Positions 1 through 7,463 of a DNA stretch of 7,800 nt are shown piece by piece. Under the pieces are notes generated by a model. That model did no database searches. It was given only the letters and a program-made list of their open reading frames with translations, and was not told where the DNA came from. This DNA comes from a bacterium (GTDB lineage: Bacteria > UBA9089 > CG2-30-40-21 > SBAY01). How positions within the stretch are numbered: position 1 is the first letter of the stretch; each line of letters starts with the position of its first letter. The translations under genes and the position numbers were made by a program. The stretch lies in NCBI GenBank assembly GCA_040757115.1, contig JBFLYA010000175.1, forward strand, positions 1 through 7,800, given 5' to 3'.

Positions 1-1
1 A

Positions 2-127
2 TTGATTGTGGAAAACAACAAATTTCCATAAATTTCTATTAGTTTCTATTAATTTCAATTTTTTTAATAATATCTCCCTATCTCCTTAATCTCCACATCT
101 CCTTTTGTTACACCACCTGAACGCTTA
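2..127 (+). repeat. Left copy of 126-bp terminal inverted repeat
   Basis: This segment is the reverse complement of 7675-7800, pairing position i with 7802-i. The only mismatch is C at 96 against A at 7706, and identity stops at 128. It has two internal arrays: a 10-bp array at 21-60 (AATTTCCATA, AATTTCTATT, AGTTTCTATT, AATTTCAATT) and an 8-bp array at 71-102 (TATCTCCC, TATCTCCT, TAATCTCC, ACATCTCC). A TGTGGAAAA at 7-15 is a loose DnaA-box match on the minus strand. The repeat ends 24 bp before the chosen rpoD start, so it occupies the rpoD leader. It may be a dispersed genomic repeat at which a contig ends. Confidence 0.93.
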
Positions 128-151
128 ATGGGAATCTTACAGGAGCGGACA

Positions 152-1399
152 ATGACTAAAAAAGTCCTGAAAGACCTAAATACTGAAATAGAAAGGTTAA
201 TCGCAGCTGGAGAAGAAAAAGGATATGTTACTTATGATGAAATAAATGAAATACTTACTGAAAATGATGCCTGGTCACCTTATTTAGAAAAAATCTTTGC
301 TAAATTAGAAGAAAAGGATATCGAAATTCAGGATAATGGAAAGATGGATGAGGTAGTTGTAGAGAAAGAACCAGAAGAAACAACTCCTGTTGACCCCCTT
401 AAACTCTACTTAAAAGAGATTAACCAGATACCCCTTTTAACCCCAATAGAAGAAAGAAGATTAAGTCGGCAAATAGAAATCGACCACCTAAAAATAAAAG
501 AAATCGAAATAAAAAGTGGCCTTTCTGAAAGAAGACTAAAGGAATTATATAATAAATGGCAATTAAAAGAAATAAGGAAAAGTGATTTGCCACCATCTTT
601 AAAAAAATTACCTAATAAAGAAATAGATAAATTCTTGCGAACCGTAGAGATACTTGAAAACAAAATCGAGGTTATCAAACGGAAATTTATTGAGTCTAAT
701 CTCCGATTGGTTGTAAATGTAGCGAAAAGATATGCACATCACAAATTAAGTCTTTTAGATTTAATTAATGAGGGAAATTTAGGACTAATTCGGGCAGTAG
801 ATAAATATGATTATAAAGAGGGGTTTAAGTTCAGCACCTATGCTATTTGGTGGATAAAGCAGGCGATTAACCGAGCAATTTTAGAACAGGGTAGAACAAT
901 TAAAGTTCCTGTTTATATGATGGAAACAATTAATCGGTGTCTAAAGACAATAAATAAACTATCGCAGGAATTAGGCCGGGAGCCAACATTAGAGGAAATC
1001 GGAACCAAAATGAAACTCCCAGTTAGTAAGGTGATTGAAATTATCAATATTACTCAAGAACCTATCTCTTTAGAAACCCCGATAGGCATAACTGGAGAAA
1101 ATGAATTAAGTGAATTGATTGAAGATAAGGCAAGTCTGCCTCCATCAAAGGCGATATTCTTTACTATGTTACAAGAACAAGTTCAGGAAATAGTAGATAC
1201 TCTTCCTGAAAAAGAAAGACAACTTCTAAAATTACGCTTTGGATTAGATGGGTTAGAACCTCATACCTTAACTGACATAGGTAGGATATTAGGTCTAACA
1301 AGAGAAAGAGTTAGACAATTAGAAAAAAGAATACTTGATAATCTTCGCAAAAAAAAGATTACTAAACAATTATATGATGATTTTCTGGGAGAAGAATAA
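152..1399 (+). CDS. rpoD: RNA polymerase primary-type sigma-70 factor (RpoD/SigA)
   Basis: This is the sigma subunit that brings RNA polymerase to promoters and melts the -10 element, 415 aa. In order, the sequence shows a short region 1.1-like domain (about 9-62), an acidic linker, region 1.2 (DPLKLYLKEI at 81-90), a spacer of about 65 residues, region 2 (ESNLRLVVNVAKRY, then FSTYAIWWIKQAINR ending at 241), region 3 (GRTIKVPVYMMETINR at 247-262; EPISLETPIG at 303-312) and region 4 (LTRERVRQLEKR at 382-393, the -35 reader). The region 1.1-like domain favours a primary over an alternative factor. ATG 152 is chosen because AGGAG (141-145) lies 6 nt upstream; the in-frame ATG at 128 has no ribosome-binding site and touches the repeat. 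Compared with E. coli sigma70, T432, T440 and H455 are I232, N240 and Y255, while Q437 and E458 are kept (Q237, E258). A second RpoD paralogue elsewhere in the genome cannot be excluded. Confidence 0.93.
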   Translation: MTKKVLKDLNTEIERLIAAGEEKGYVTYDEINEILTENDAWSPYLEKIFAKLEEKDIEIQDNGKMDEVVVEKEPEETTPVDPLKLYLKEINQIPLLTPIEERRLSRQIEIDHLKIKEIEIKSGLSERRLKELYNKWQLKEIRKSDLPPSLKKLPNKEIDKFLRTVEILENKIEVIKRKFIESNLRLVVNVAKRYAHHKLSLLDLINEGNLGLIRAVDKYDYKEGFKFSTYAIWWIKQAINRAILEQGRTIKVPVYMMETINRCLKTINKLSQELGREPTLEEIGTKMKLPVSKVIEIINITQEPISLETPIGITGENELSELIEDKASLPPSKAIFFTMLQEQVQEIVDTLPEKERQLLKLRFGLDGLEPHTLTDIGRILGLTRERVRQLEKRILDNLRKKKITKQLYDDFLGEE

Positions 1400-1423
1400 G
1401 GAAACAAGGAGGTTATTAAAAAG

Positions 1424-2164
1424 ATGAAAGAGGTAATTTTAATGTGGCAGAATACAAGAATGGTTGTGTTATGCGCGGTTTGTGCCAGCGTATATACGGC
1501 AATACTTATTCCTTTTAAAATCGCAACCATAATTCCAGGTTTTACCGAGATACGACCTGCGGCGGTTTTACCTGTTGTCTTTTCACTTATGTTTGGACCA
1601 GCGGGTGCCTGGGGGTCTGCGTTTGGTAATTTAATTGGCGATTTCTTTGGAACTTTGGGACCGGGCTCATTTTTTGGATTTATCGGTAACTTCTTGTATG
1701 GATTTATACCATATAAGGTCTGGCAATATATCTCAAAACAAGACCCTGTTTTCAATACCCCAAAGGTAGTTATAAATTATTTTTGCTGTATTGCTTTAAG
1801 TTCCTCAATATGTGGAATGTTTATTGCCTGGGGGGTGGATTTGTTAGGATTTGTCCCGATAACCCTACTGGCGAATATCATTACTCTAAATAATTTTCTT
1901 GTTTGTGTTATCCTGGGACCATTTCTGCTTGTTATTCTCTATCCGAGAGTGAAGAAATGGAGATTACTTTATTCCAATATCTTAACTGAATTACCAAAAC
2001 CAGGAAAATTTGCTGGAATTGGTATTTTATGTTTATTAATTGGTAGCATTGGCGGGCTTATCATCATCAACTTAGGTAGTTTTGGTTTTATTCAATGTCC
2101 AATAACCTGGTGGACAATGACACCAGTTGTGTTACTGATTATTATTGGAACACTGCTTATTTGA
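1424..2164 (+). CDS. ECF-transporter S-component-like integral membrane protein
   Basis: A 246-aa, very hydrophobic protein. It has about six membrane segments (roughly 13-37, 46-72, 80-100, 115-138, 145-175 and 196-217) plus a hydrophobic C-terminal end (232-246). The core (IRPAAVLPVVFS, then FGPAGAWGSAFGNLIGDF at 58-75, then GFIGNFLYGFIPY) resembles S-components of energy-coupling-factor transporters, which bind vitamins, queuosine precursors or metals in the membrane and work with EcfA/A'/T. No EcfA or EcfT gene is nearby, so a shared module elsewhere is inferred and the substrate is unknown. The gene starts 24 bp after rpoD and may be cotranscribed. AAGGAGG (1406-1412) lies 11 nt before the start; ATG 1442, behind AGAGG, is an in-frame alternative. 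The protein ends inside a hydrophobic helix, and the stop codon abuts the heptamer array at 2163, so the C-terminus may be trimmed. The exact family is uncertain. Confidence 0.7.
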   Translation: MKEVILMWQNTRMVVLCAVCASVYTAILIPFKIATIIPGFTEIRPAAVLPVVFSLMFGPAGAWGSAFGNLIGDFFGTLGPGSFFGFIGNFLYGFIPYKVWQYISKQDPVFNTPKVVINYFCCIALSSSICGMFIAWGVDLLGFVPITLLANIITLNNFLVCVILGPFLLVILYPRVKKWRLLYSNILTELPKPGKFAGIGILCLLIGSIGGLIIINLGSFGFIQCPITWWTMTPVVLLIIIGTLLI

Positions 2165-2226
2165 GGGATTCGGGACTCGGGGCTCGGGACCCGGGACTCG
2201 GGAAGAAAAGAATCCCCGAACCCCGA
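2163..2226 (+). repeat. GC-rich heptamer array with inverted arm (TCGGGAC family)
   Basis: Six 7-bp units run in phase from 2163 to 2204: GAGGGAT, TCGGGAC, TCGGGGC, TCGGGAC, CCGGGAC, TCGGGAA. After a purine-rich stretch, 2212-2226 holds about two units in the opposite orientation (ATCCCCGA ACCCCGA). The arms can pair, giving a stem just downstream of the membrane-protein stop codon, which overlaps the first unit. No U-run follows, so it is not a canonical terminator, although it could protect the 3' end. Its GC content is far above its surroundings. Confidence 0.85.
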
Positions 2227-2230
2227 TTTT

Positions 2231-2276
2231 CAGGGGAACGCTCATGAGCTTGCGGCTCACAAAGGGGGATGAAAAT
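2231..2276 (+). other. Structured leader-like element, copy A (buried ATG hairpin)
   Basis: The element has AGGGGAACG, then an ATG (2244) whose TG begins a stem: TGAGC (2245-2249), a 5-nt loop TTGCG, GCTCA (2255-2259). It ends with CACAAAGGGGGATGAAAAT (2258-2276). A second copy on the minus strand (7616-7572) shares the flanks, with 17 of 19 matches in the downstream block, but has different stem bases that still pair. From ATG 2244 an 18-codon frame including the stop runs to TAA 2297 (MSLRLTKGDENNERTTP). From ATG 2269, preceded by AAAGGGGG, a 14-codon frame including the stop runs to TAA 2310. Neither peptide can be called real. The element could be a mobile leader, an RNA structure, or a repeat family retaining translation signals. 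Confidence 0.6.
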
Positions 2277-2297
2277 AATGAAAGAACAACCCCCTAA

Positions 2298-2315
2298 CCC
2301 CCTTTATTAAGGGGG
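2298..2315 (+). repeat. CCCCCTT/AAGGGGG stem-loop
   Basis: This is a perfect 7-bp stem (2298-2304 with 2309-2315) around the loop TATT. The C-rich side could also pair with AAGGGGG at 2262-2268 in the preceding structured element, so two folds compete. No U-run follows. The surrounding stretch (2277-2359) holds nothing else recognisable. Confidence 0.7.
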
Positions 2316-2359
2316 AATATCTGTTCTAAATCATAGGATACGAGTCTGTGGATACTATA

Positions 2360-2390
2360 CTAATTCGCTAATCTCTAATTCACTAATTCG
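2360..2390 (+). repeat. 7/8-bp tandem array (CTAATTCG family), copy 1
   Basis: The units are CTAATTCG, CTAATCTC, TAATTCA and CTAATTCG. The array runs straight into CTATTTTCAGGGGAA at 2391. The same family followed by the same motif stands upstream of recF on the minus strand (7531-7481), which shows that array and motif travel or evolve together. Confidence 0.8.
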
Positions 2391-2411
2391 CTATTTTCAG
2401 GGGAAAGTATA

Positions 2412-2481
2412 GGACGCAGATAAACGCAGATTTTCAGGATTTTTAAATATACATCCTGATAATCTGCGAAAATCTGCGTCC
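2412..2481 (+). repeat. 70-bp palindromic element (ATCTGCG family)
   Basis: The left arm 2412-2440 and right arm 2453-2481 are reverse complements at 25 of 29 positions, around a 12-nt AT-rich loop. Both arms repeat the core CGCAGAT twice. No poly-U tail follows, so it is a foldable repeat and not a standard terminator. A fragment of the same family (AATCTGCGGATTA) lies at 7654-7666 beside the right terminal repeat. As part of the glycosyltransferase leader it ends 26 nt before the start codon. Confidence 0.85.
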
Positions 2482-2495
2482 CATAATCTATTTTC

Positions 2496-2500
2496 AGGAG
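2496..2500 (+). promoter_or_regulatory. Ribosome-binding site of the glycosyltransferase
   Basis: AGGAG stands 7 nt before ATG 2508 and lies inside the repeated motif ATTTTCAGGAGAA. It fixes the start codon. It is noteworthy because the same motif occurs three more times in this window at repeat boundaries. Confidence 0.85.
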
Positions 2501-2507
2501 AAGTATT

Positions 2508-3419
2508 ATGGAAGAAGGTGAAATCTATCTTTCCATTATCAGCCCGGTATATAATGAAGAGGCACATGTAGTTGAATTGTATTTTCGGCTATCAAAGGTT
2601 TTGGCACAAATTGATAAACCTTGTGAGATTATTTTTATCGATGATGGTAGCACAGATAAAACCTATGCCTTGATTAAAGACTTGAAAATGCGTGATGAGA
2701 AAATAAAGATTATCCGATTTATTCGCAATTTTGGGCAATATTTAGCCATAATCGCAGGATTTAATCAAGCAAAAGGCAAGATAATGGTTACGATTGAAGG
2801 TAGTCTCAAAAGCCCACCTGAAGAGATACCTAATTTATTAGAAGAACTAAATAAAGGCTATGATGTTGTCATTGGCGCCATAGGATTACATCAGTTACCT
2901 TCTATTTTTCGACCCTTAATTAATTTTATTAACTGGTTTGTTTCTAAACTTACCGGAACCACGATAAAAGACTATGAATCTCTATTTATGGCATATAAAA
3001 GAGGGGCAGTAAAAATGCTCCTCCAGTGTCGAGAAAGAACCCCATTAATAAAAGCATTACTGAGTTGGCTTGGACTTAAAGTCGGTGAAATAGAACTTGA
3101 TACTACCCATAGTTCCACAAAGACAGTTTTTGATTTATTAAAAGCAGATTTTGAACTTATTACCAGTTTTTCAACATCGCCTATCTCATTCTTAAGCTCT
3201 CTTGGAGTATTTATGGGCTCCCTGGCGATTGTGCTTGGATTATTCTGGTTAATTCAATCATTTATTTTAAACGCAGGCATTAGTATCATCATCGCCTTTT
3301 TATCCATCCTTTTTGGCATACAACTTTATGGACTCGCCTTCCTCGGTAAGTATATTGCAAAAATATATCTCCAAATTCAAGGCAGACCTTATTATATCAT
3401 TGAAGAAATAATTGAGTAA
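2508..3419 (+). CDS. ArnC/GtrB-like family 2 glycosyltransferase with degenerate DxD motif
   Basis: This 303-aa, membrane-anchored GT-A protein resembles enzymes that move a sugar from a nucleotide donor to polyprenyl phosphate at the inner face of the membrane. Landmarks are SIISPVYNEE (9-18), IDDGSTD (44-50), RNFGQYLAIIAGF (73-85), PPEEIP (103-108), DY (155-156), CRERTP (174-179), and two C-terminal membrane helices (about 227-250 and 258-285) followed by GKYIAKIY, as in ArnC. The usual DADLQ, whose last Asp binds the metal, is EGSLK here (97-101). The basic, glycine-containing GxSKY segment before the helices is SSTKT (202-206). The fold is therefore intact while catalytic positions are lost. 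It may be a pseudo-enzyme or have altered chemistry. No sugar or flippase gene is adjacent, so the substrate is unknown. The frame is complete and the start is set by AGGAG 7 nt upstream. Confidence 0.87.
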   Translation: MEEGEIYLSIISPVYNEEAHVVELYFRLSKVLAQIDKPCEIIFIDDGSTDKTYALIKDLKMRDEKIKIIRFIRNFGQYLAIIAGFNQAKGKIMVTIEGSLKSPPEEIPNLLEELNKGYDVVIGAIGLHQLPSIFRPLINFINWFVSKLTGTTIKDYESLFMAYKRGAVKMLLQCRERTPLIKALLSWLGLKVGEIELDTTHSSTKTVFDLLKADFELITSFSTSPISFLSSLGVFMGSLAIVLGLFWLIQSFILNAGISIIIAFLSILFGIQLYGLAFLGKYIAKIYLQIQGRPYYIIEEIIE

Positions 3420-3526
3420 CAGTAACTACTCCTAATCTTTACCTACATCTTTTGGTGGTGTCTGAAAATAACTCTAATAGTGAAATCTATGCAGATTTGG
3501 TGTCCAAAAGGGATTTCCTCCAAAGA

Positions 3527-3718
3527 GCAAAATGCAAAAAGCAAATATAAAAATTACATATCAAAATGTAAAATTATCTCTTTCCTTTCAGCGTTAAAAT
3601 ACTTGAAGCAAAGATATTACCAAATTCCTCCAACTCTTTGAGAAACCCTGTTACTTCCTCTTTGAAATTTGATTTGTAATTTTGCATTTTGATATTTAAT
3701 ATTTGATATTTGATATTT
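3527..3718. repeat. Heptamer-armed inverted-repeat element (TTGATAT family)
   Basis: The left arm, 3527-3575, is seven 7-bp units (GCAAAAT, GCAAAAA, GCAAATA, TAAAAAT, TACATAT, CAAAATG, TAAAATT). The right arm, 3661-3718, has eight degenerate units in the other orientation, ending GATATTT, AATATTT, GATATTT, GATATTT. The best-matched part is 3558-3576 against 3677-3695, 18 of 19 bases complementary. The roughly 85 bp between the arms holds a coding remnant on the minus strand (3574-3687). The element stands between convergent genes. Confidence 0.75.
3574..3687 (-). pseudogene. Possible remnant of a four-helix-bundle protein gene
   Basis: A 37-codon minus-strand frame has its ATG (3687-3685) inside the right heptamer arm and its TAA (3576-3574) inside the left arm. 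Its middle, KEEVTGFLKELEEFGNIFAS followed by SILTLKGKR and the stop, reads like an amphipathic C-terminal helix of the S23/four-helix-bundle proteins found in rRNA intervening sequences and spacers. The first eight residues come from the repeat itself. There is no ribosome-binding site. It is probably the tail of a deleted gene now carried between the arms. The family assignment is weak because only one helix remains. Confidence 0.3.
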
Positions 3719-3821
3719 ATTTGTTGTCTCCCTCAAATCCTATTTTGCAGAACCCTATACACTATTTTAACCTTTATGCTAGATTAAGACACCACCTATT
3801 ATTTATACCGCGATGCTGTAG

Positions 3822-3884
3822 CACGCTAAACACATACCTTTCATTAGTGAATAGTGAACAGATATTCAGTACCTGTTTAGCGTG
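3822..3884. repeat. 11-bp inverted repeat with 41-nt loop
   Basis: CACGCTAAACA (3822-3832) and TGTTTAGCGTG (3874-3884) are perfect reverse complements in the spacer between the convergent glycosyltransferase and gyrB genes. The loop contains TTAGTGAATAGTGAACAG. No poly-U follows either side, so it is not an intrinsic terminator. It may be the paired ends of a small degenerate element. Confidence 0.6.
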
Positions 3885-3950
3885 GTCAGAGAGCACAAAT
3901 GAATGGTACTGACTTAGTGCGAAACTACTTCAAACACAACAAGAGTATTG

Positions 3951-4036
3951 TTGATAGTTGATGGTTGATAGTCTATGAAACTATCAACTATAAACCATAA
4001 ACTATCAACTATAAACTATCAACTATCAACCATCAA
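3951..4036. repeat. Heptamer palindrome downstream of gyrB (CTATCAA family)
   Basis: Eight perfectly phased 7-bp units occupy 3981-4036: CTATCAA, CTATAAA, CCATAAA, CTATCAA, CTATAAA, CTATCAA, CTATCAA, CCATCAA. Facing them at 3951-3971 are three units in reverse orientation (TTGATAG, TTGATGG, TTGATAG). The inner pair 3964-3972 / 3980-3988 forms a perfect 9-bp stem with a 7-nt loop. The block begins about 53 bp past the gyrB stop on the transcript, so it may cap the 3' end of the recF-dciA-gyrB message. It lacks the U-tract of a Rho-independent terminator. Variable unit number between strains would be expected. Confidence 0.85.
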
Positions 4037-4089
4037 CCCTGTTACTATATCTGTTCTATGAGAAGATTTCGTTAATAACTACTATATAT

Positions 4090-5994
<1,905 letters not shown>

Positions 5995-6016
5995 TTAGAT
6001 TACCTCCTCGTTTTTT

Positions 6017-6065
6017 GGTAAATGGTAACTGGTGACTGGTAATTAATTACCAATTACCAGTTATC
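6017..6065. repeat. Heptamer palindrome between dciA and gyrB (GGTAACT family)
   Basis: Four 7-bp units (GGTAAAT, GGTAACT, GGTGACT, GGTAATT; 6017-6044) are followed directly by three inverted units (AATTACC, AATTACC, AGTTATC; 6045-6065). The 38 bp at 6026-6063 is a palindrome except for two symmetrical pairs that become G-U wobbles in RNA on one strand. It begins 2 bp after the dciA stop and ends just before the gyrB ribosome-binding site. In the minus-strand message it would be a strong intercistronic hairpin with no U-tail, suited to RNA processing, differential stability or attenuated coupling. Confidence 0.88.
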
Positions 6066-6067
6066 TG

Positions 6068-6388
6068 TTAAGATTGAAAATATACATCCTTTATAACTTG
6101 CATTCCCACCGCAGAATTAATCTTTTTGATAATATCTTTTTTAAAGAATGAAAGTTCATTACACCAGGCGGAGCTATCAACCTTAACAAAAATTATCTTA
6201 TCCTTGATTGTCAATGGTTTTGTATGGACCGCAACATTAGTTCCAACTACCTCTTGCCATAATTGAATTGCCCGTTCTTCAGCTAATTTATGTGCTAAAG
6301 AAATTTCTCGCCCCTTATCAATTACCTTTATTCTCCGCATCATTTTATCTAACACATTGCCAAATTCTTCAATTCGACGACCTCTCAT
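6068..6388 (-). CDS. dciA: DciA/DUF721 replicative-helicase loading protein
   Basis: A 106-aa DUF721 protein. DciA is the ancestral bacterial partner that helps load the DnaB helicase where phage-derived DnaC/DnaI is absent. The sequence shows an N-terminal helix (IEEFGNVLDKMMRRI), then the family core WQEVVGTNVAVHTKP (44-58), the strand IIFVKVDSSAWCNELSFFK (65-83) with the conserved W75/E78/L79, and a terminal helix-strand (IIKKINSAVGMQVIKDVYFQ), i.e. a KH-like fold. The ATG lies within the 3' end of recF, overlapping it by 20 nt in another frame, with AGGGTGAG (6400-6393) just upstream, so translation is probably coupled to recF. Position between recF and gyrB matches the arrangement known in Actinobacteria and supports the assignment. 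Confidence 0.9.
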   Translation of the reverse strand: MRGRRIEEFGNVLDKMMRRIKVIDKGREISLAHKLAEERAIQLWQEVVGTNVAVHTKPLTIKDKIIFVKVDSSAWCNELSFFKKDIIKKINSAVGMQVIKDVYFQS

Positions 6389-7463
6389 TTATCTCACCCT
6401 GCCTGATTTTAAATATGCAGGCATCCTTTACAAAATCTGGATTTAAGTCATGTAAATCCGTCGTGGTAATAAATACCTGTGTTAGGTCTGGTATAAAATT
6501 TAGAAGAGCCTGACGCCTATTCTTATCCAATTCAGAAGTAACATCATCTAACAAAAGGATAGGAAATTCTTGTGTTTGTTGATAAATATTTTGCACCTGG
6601 GCTAATTTTAAACAAATAGTGATAGTTCTTTGTTGTCCCTGTGAGGCAAAGTATCTTGCCTCAACATCATTTATATAAAAAGAAATATCATCTCGATGAG
6701 GTCCAACTAAAGTTACTTCCTGTCTTATCTCATCTTCCTGCTTATTTTTCTGCGTTTTTCTAAAGTCCTCCTCAACCACACAAGGTCTATATTTTATCTT
6801 TAGTTCTTGCGGCTGTCCACTAATCTGATGATAAACTTCATTAATTAAGGGATTTAAACTATCTATTAGTTCTTTTCTTTTCTTTATAATCTCAATACCT
6901 GTTTCTATTAGTTGTTCATTCCATACCTCTAATTCTGTTATGTCACATTTCATATTTTTCTTAAGGAAAGATAATGTTTGATTCCGCTGTCTAATGATTT
7001 TGAGGTATCTTTGCAGGTTGTATAAGTACTTTGGGGATGTTTGTGAAAGTTCAATATCCATAAATCGTCTTCTTATTGCCGGGGCGCCTTTGATAATATT
7101 CAAATCCTGTGGTGAAAAGACAATTACCTTCAATTCCCCAATCAAATCTATTATCCTGGTGAGCGGTTTATTATTTATTTTTACCTTCTTAAGGTTATTA
7201 GTAAATAAGATGTTAATCTCAAGTGTAGTATTATTTTTCCATATTTCCCCATTCAGATAAAAATCTGTTTGCCCAAATTTAATTAGTTGTCTATCCTCAC
7301 TTGTGCGGAAGGATTTTAGAATACCAAGAAAATATATCGCCTCTAAAAGATTTGTTTTCCCTGCCCCATTTTCTCCCACAAAGATATTTATTTTCGAATC
7401 AAAACTTAACTCGTTATCGAATAAATTTCTAAAGTTTTTGGTAATTATTCTTTTTAAGAACAA
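6369..7463 (-). CDS. recF: RecF, DNA replication and repair ATPase
   Basis: RecF is an SMC-like ABC ATPase that, with RecO and RecR, directs RecA to single-strand gaps; 364 aa, the standard size. Visible motifs are ITKNFRNL near the N-terminus, Walker A GENGAGKTN (30-38), the family segment SPQDLNIIKGAPAIRRRFMD (117-136), GPHRDD (254-259), the ABC signature SQGQQRT (274-280) and Walker B ILLLDDVTSELD (302-313). The coiled region between about 145 and 245 is short, as expected for RecF compared with SMC proteins. The start is TTG at 7463, the only in-frame initiator before an upstream stop; AAAGGTGA (7475-7468) lies 4 nt away. It is the first gene of the recF-dciA-gyrB operon. dnaA and dnaN, which often precede it, are absent from the 337 bp upstream that the window covers. 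Confidence 0.96.
   Translation of the reverse strand: MFLKRIITKNFRNLFDNELSFDSKINIFVGENGAGKTNLLEAIYFLGILKSFRTSEDRQLIKFGQTDFYLNGEIWKNNTTLEINILFTNNLKKVKINNKPLTRIIDLIGELKVIVFSPQDLNIIKGAPAIRRRFMDIELSQTSPKYLYNLQRYLKIIRQRNQTLSFLKKNMKCDITELEVWNEQLIETGIEIIKKRKELIDSLNPLINEVYHQISGQPQELKIKYRPCVVEEDFRKTQKNKQEDEIRQEVTLVGPHRDDISFYINDVEARYFASQGQQRTITICLKLAQVQNIYQQTQEFPILLLDDVTSELDKNRRQALLNFIPDLTQVFITTTDLHDLNPDFVKDACIFKIRQGEINERSSN

Larger units (their letters stand above)
2391..2507 (+). repeat. Duplicated Shine-Dalgarno motif flanking a palindrome
   Basis: CTATTTTCAGGGGAAAGTAT (2391-2410) and CTATTTTCAGGAGAAGTAT (2488-2506) are direct repeats differing by one substitution and one base of length. They flank the palindrome at 2412-2481. 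The downstream copy is the ribosome-binding site of the glycosyltransferase. The arrangement looks like an insertion that duplicated its target and so kept a working AGGAG beside the gene. That is an inference; a 19-20 bp target duplication is long for most transposases. Confidence 0.7.
3454..3796. repeat. Possible 343-bp element bounded by 10-bp inverted repeats
   Basis: GGTGGTGTCT (3454-3463) and AGACACCACC (3787-3796) are exact reverse complements. They enclose the heptamer-armed element at 3527-3718. No target duplication is obvious outside them, and 10 bp could match by chance at this spacing, so the boundary is tentative. Flanking bases partly agree as well (GTCTGAA against GTCTTAA). 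Confidence 0.35.

Noticed and set aside
128-151. Upstream ATG at 128 as rpoD start
   Set aside because: It has no Shine-Dalgarno sequence and adds eight residues unlike sigma factors; ATG 152 has AGGAG at the right distance.
1261-1755. 164-aa minus-strand frame over the rpoD end and membrane-protein start
   Set aside because: It is the antisense shadow of two well-supported genes and matches no recognisable family.
2298-2320. Intrinsic terminator after the membrane-protein gene
   Set aside because: The stem is strong but no U-run follows, and it lies 130 bp downstream among other repeats.
2347-2355. DnaA box TGTGGATAC
   Set aside because: It is a single site one mismatch from the reverse consensus with no neighbours; chance is sufficient.
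3703-3912. 69-aa + strand frame in the spacer after the glycosyltransferase
   Set aside because: It begins in the heptamer array, has no ribosome-binding site, and its composition is not protein-like; it crosses the 11-bp inverted repeat.
3950-4037. CRISPR array
   Set aside because: The 7-bp tandem units have no spacers between them and include inverted units; no cas genes are present.
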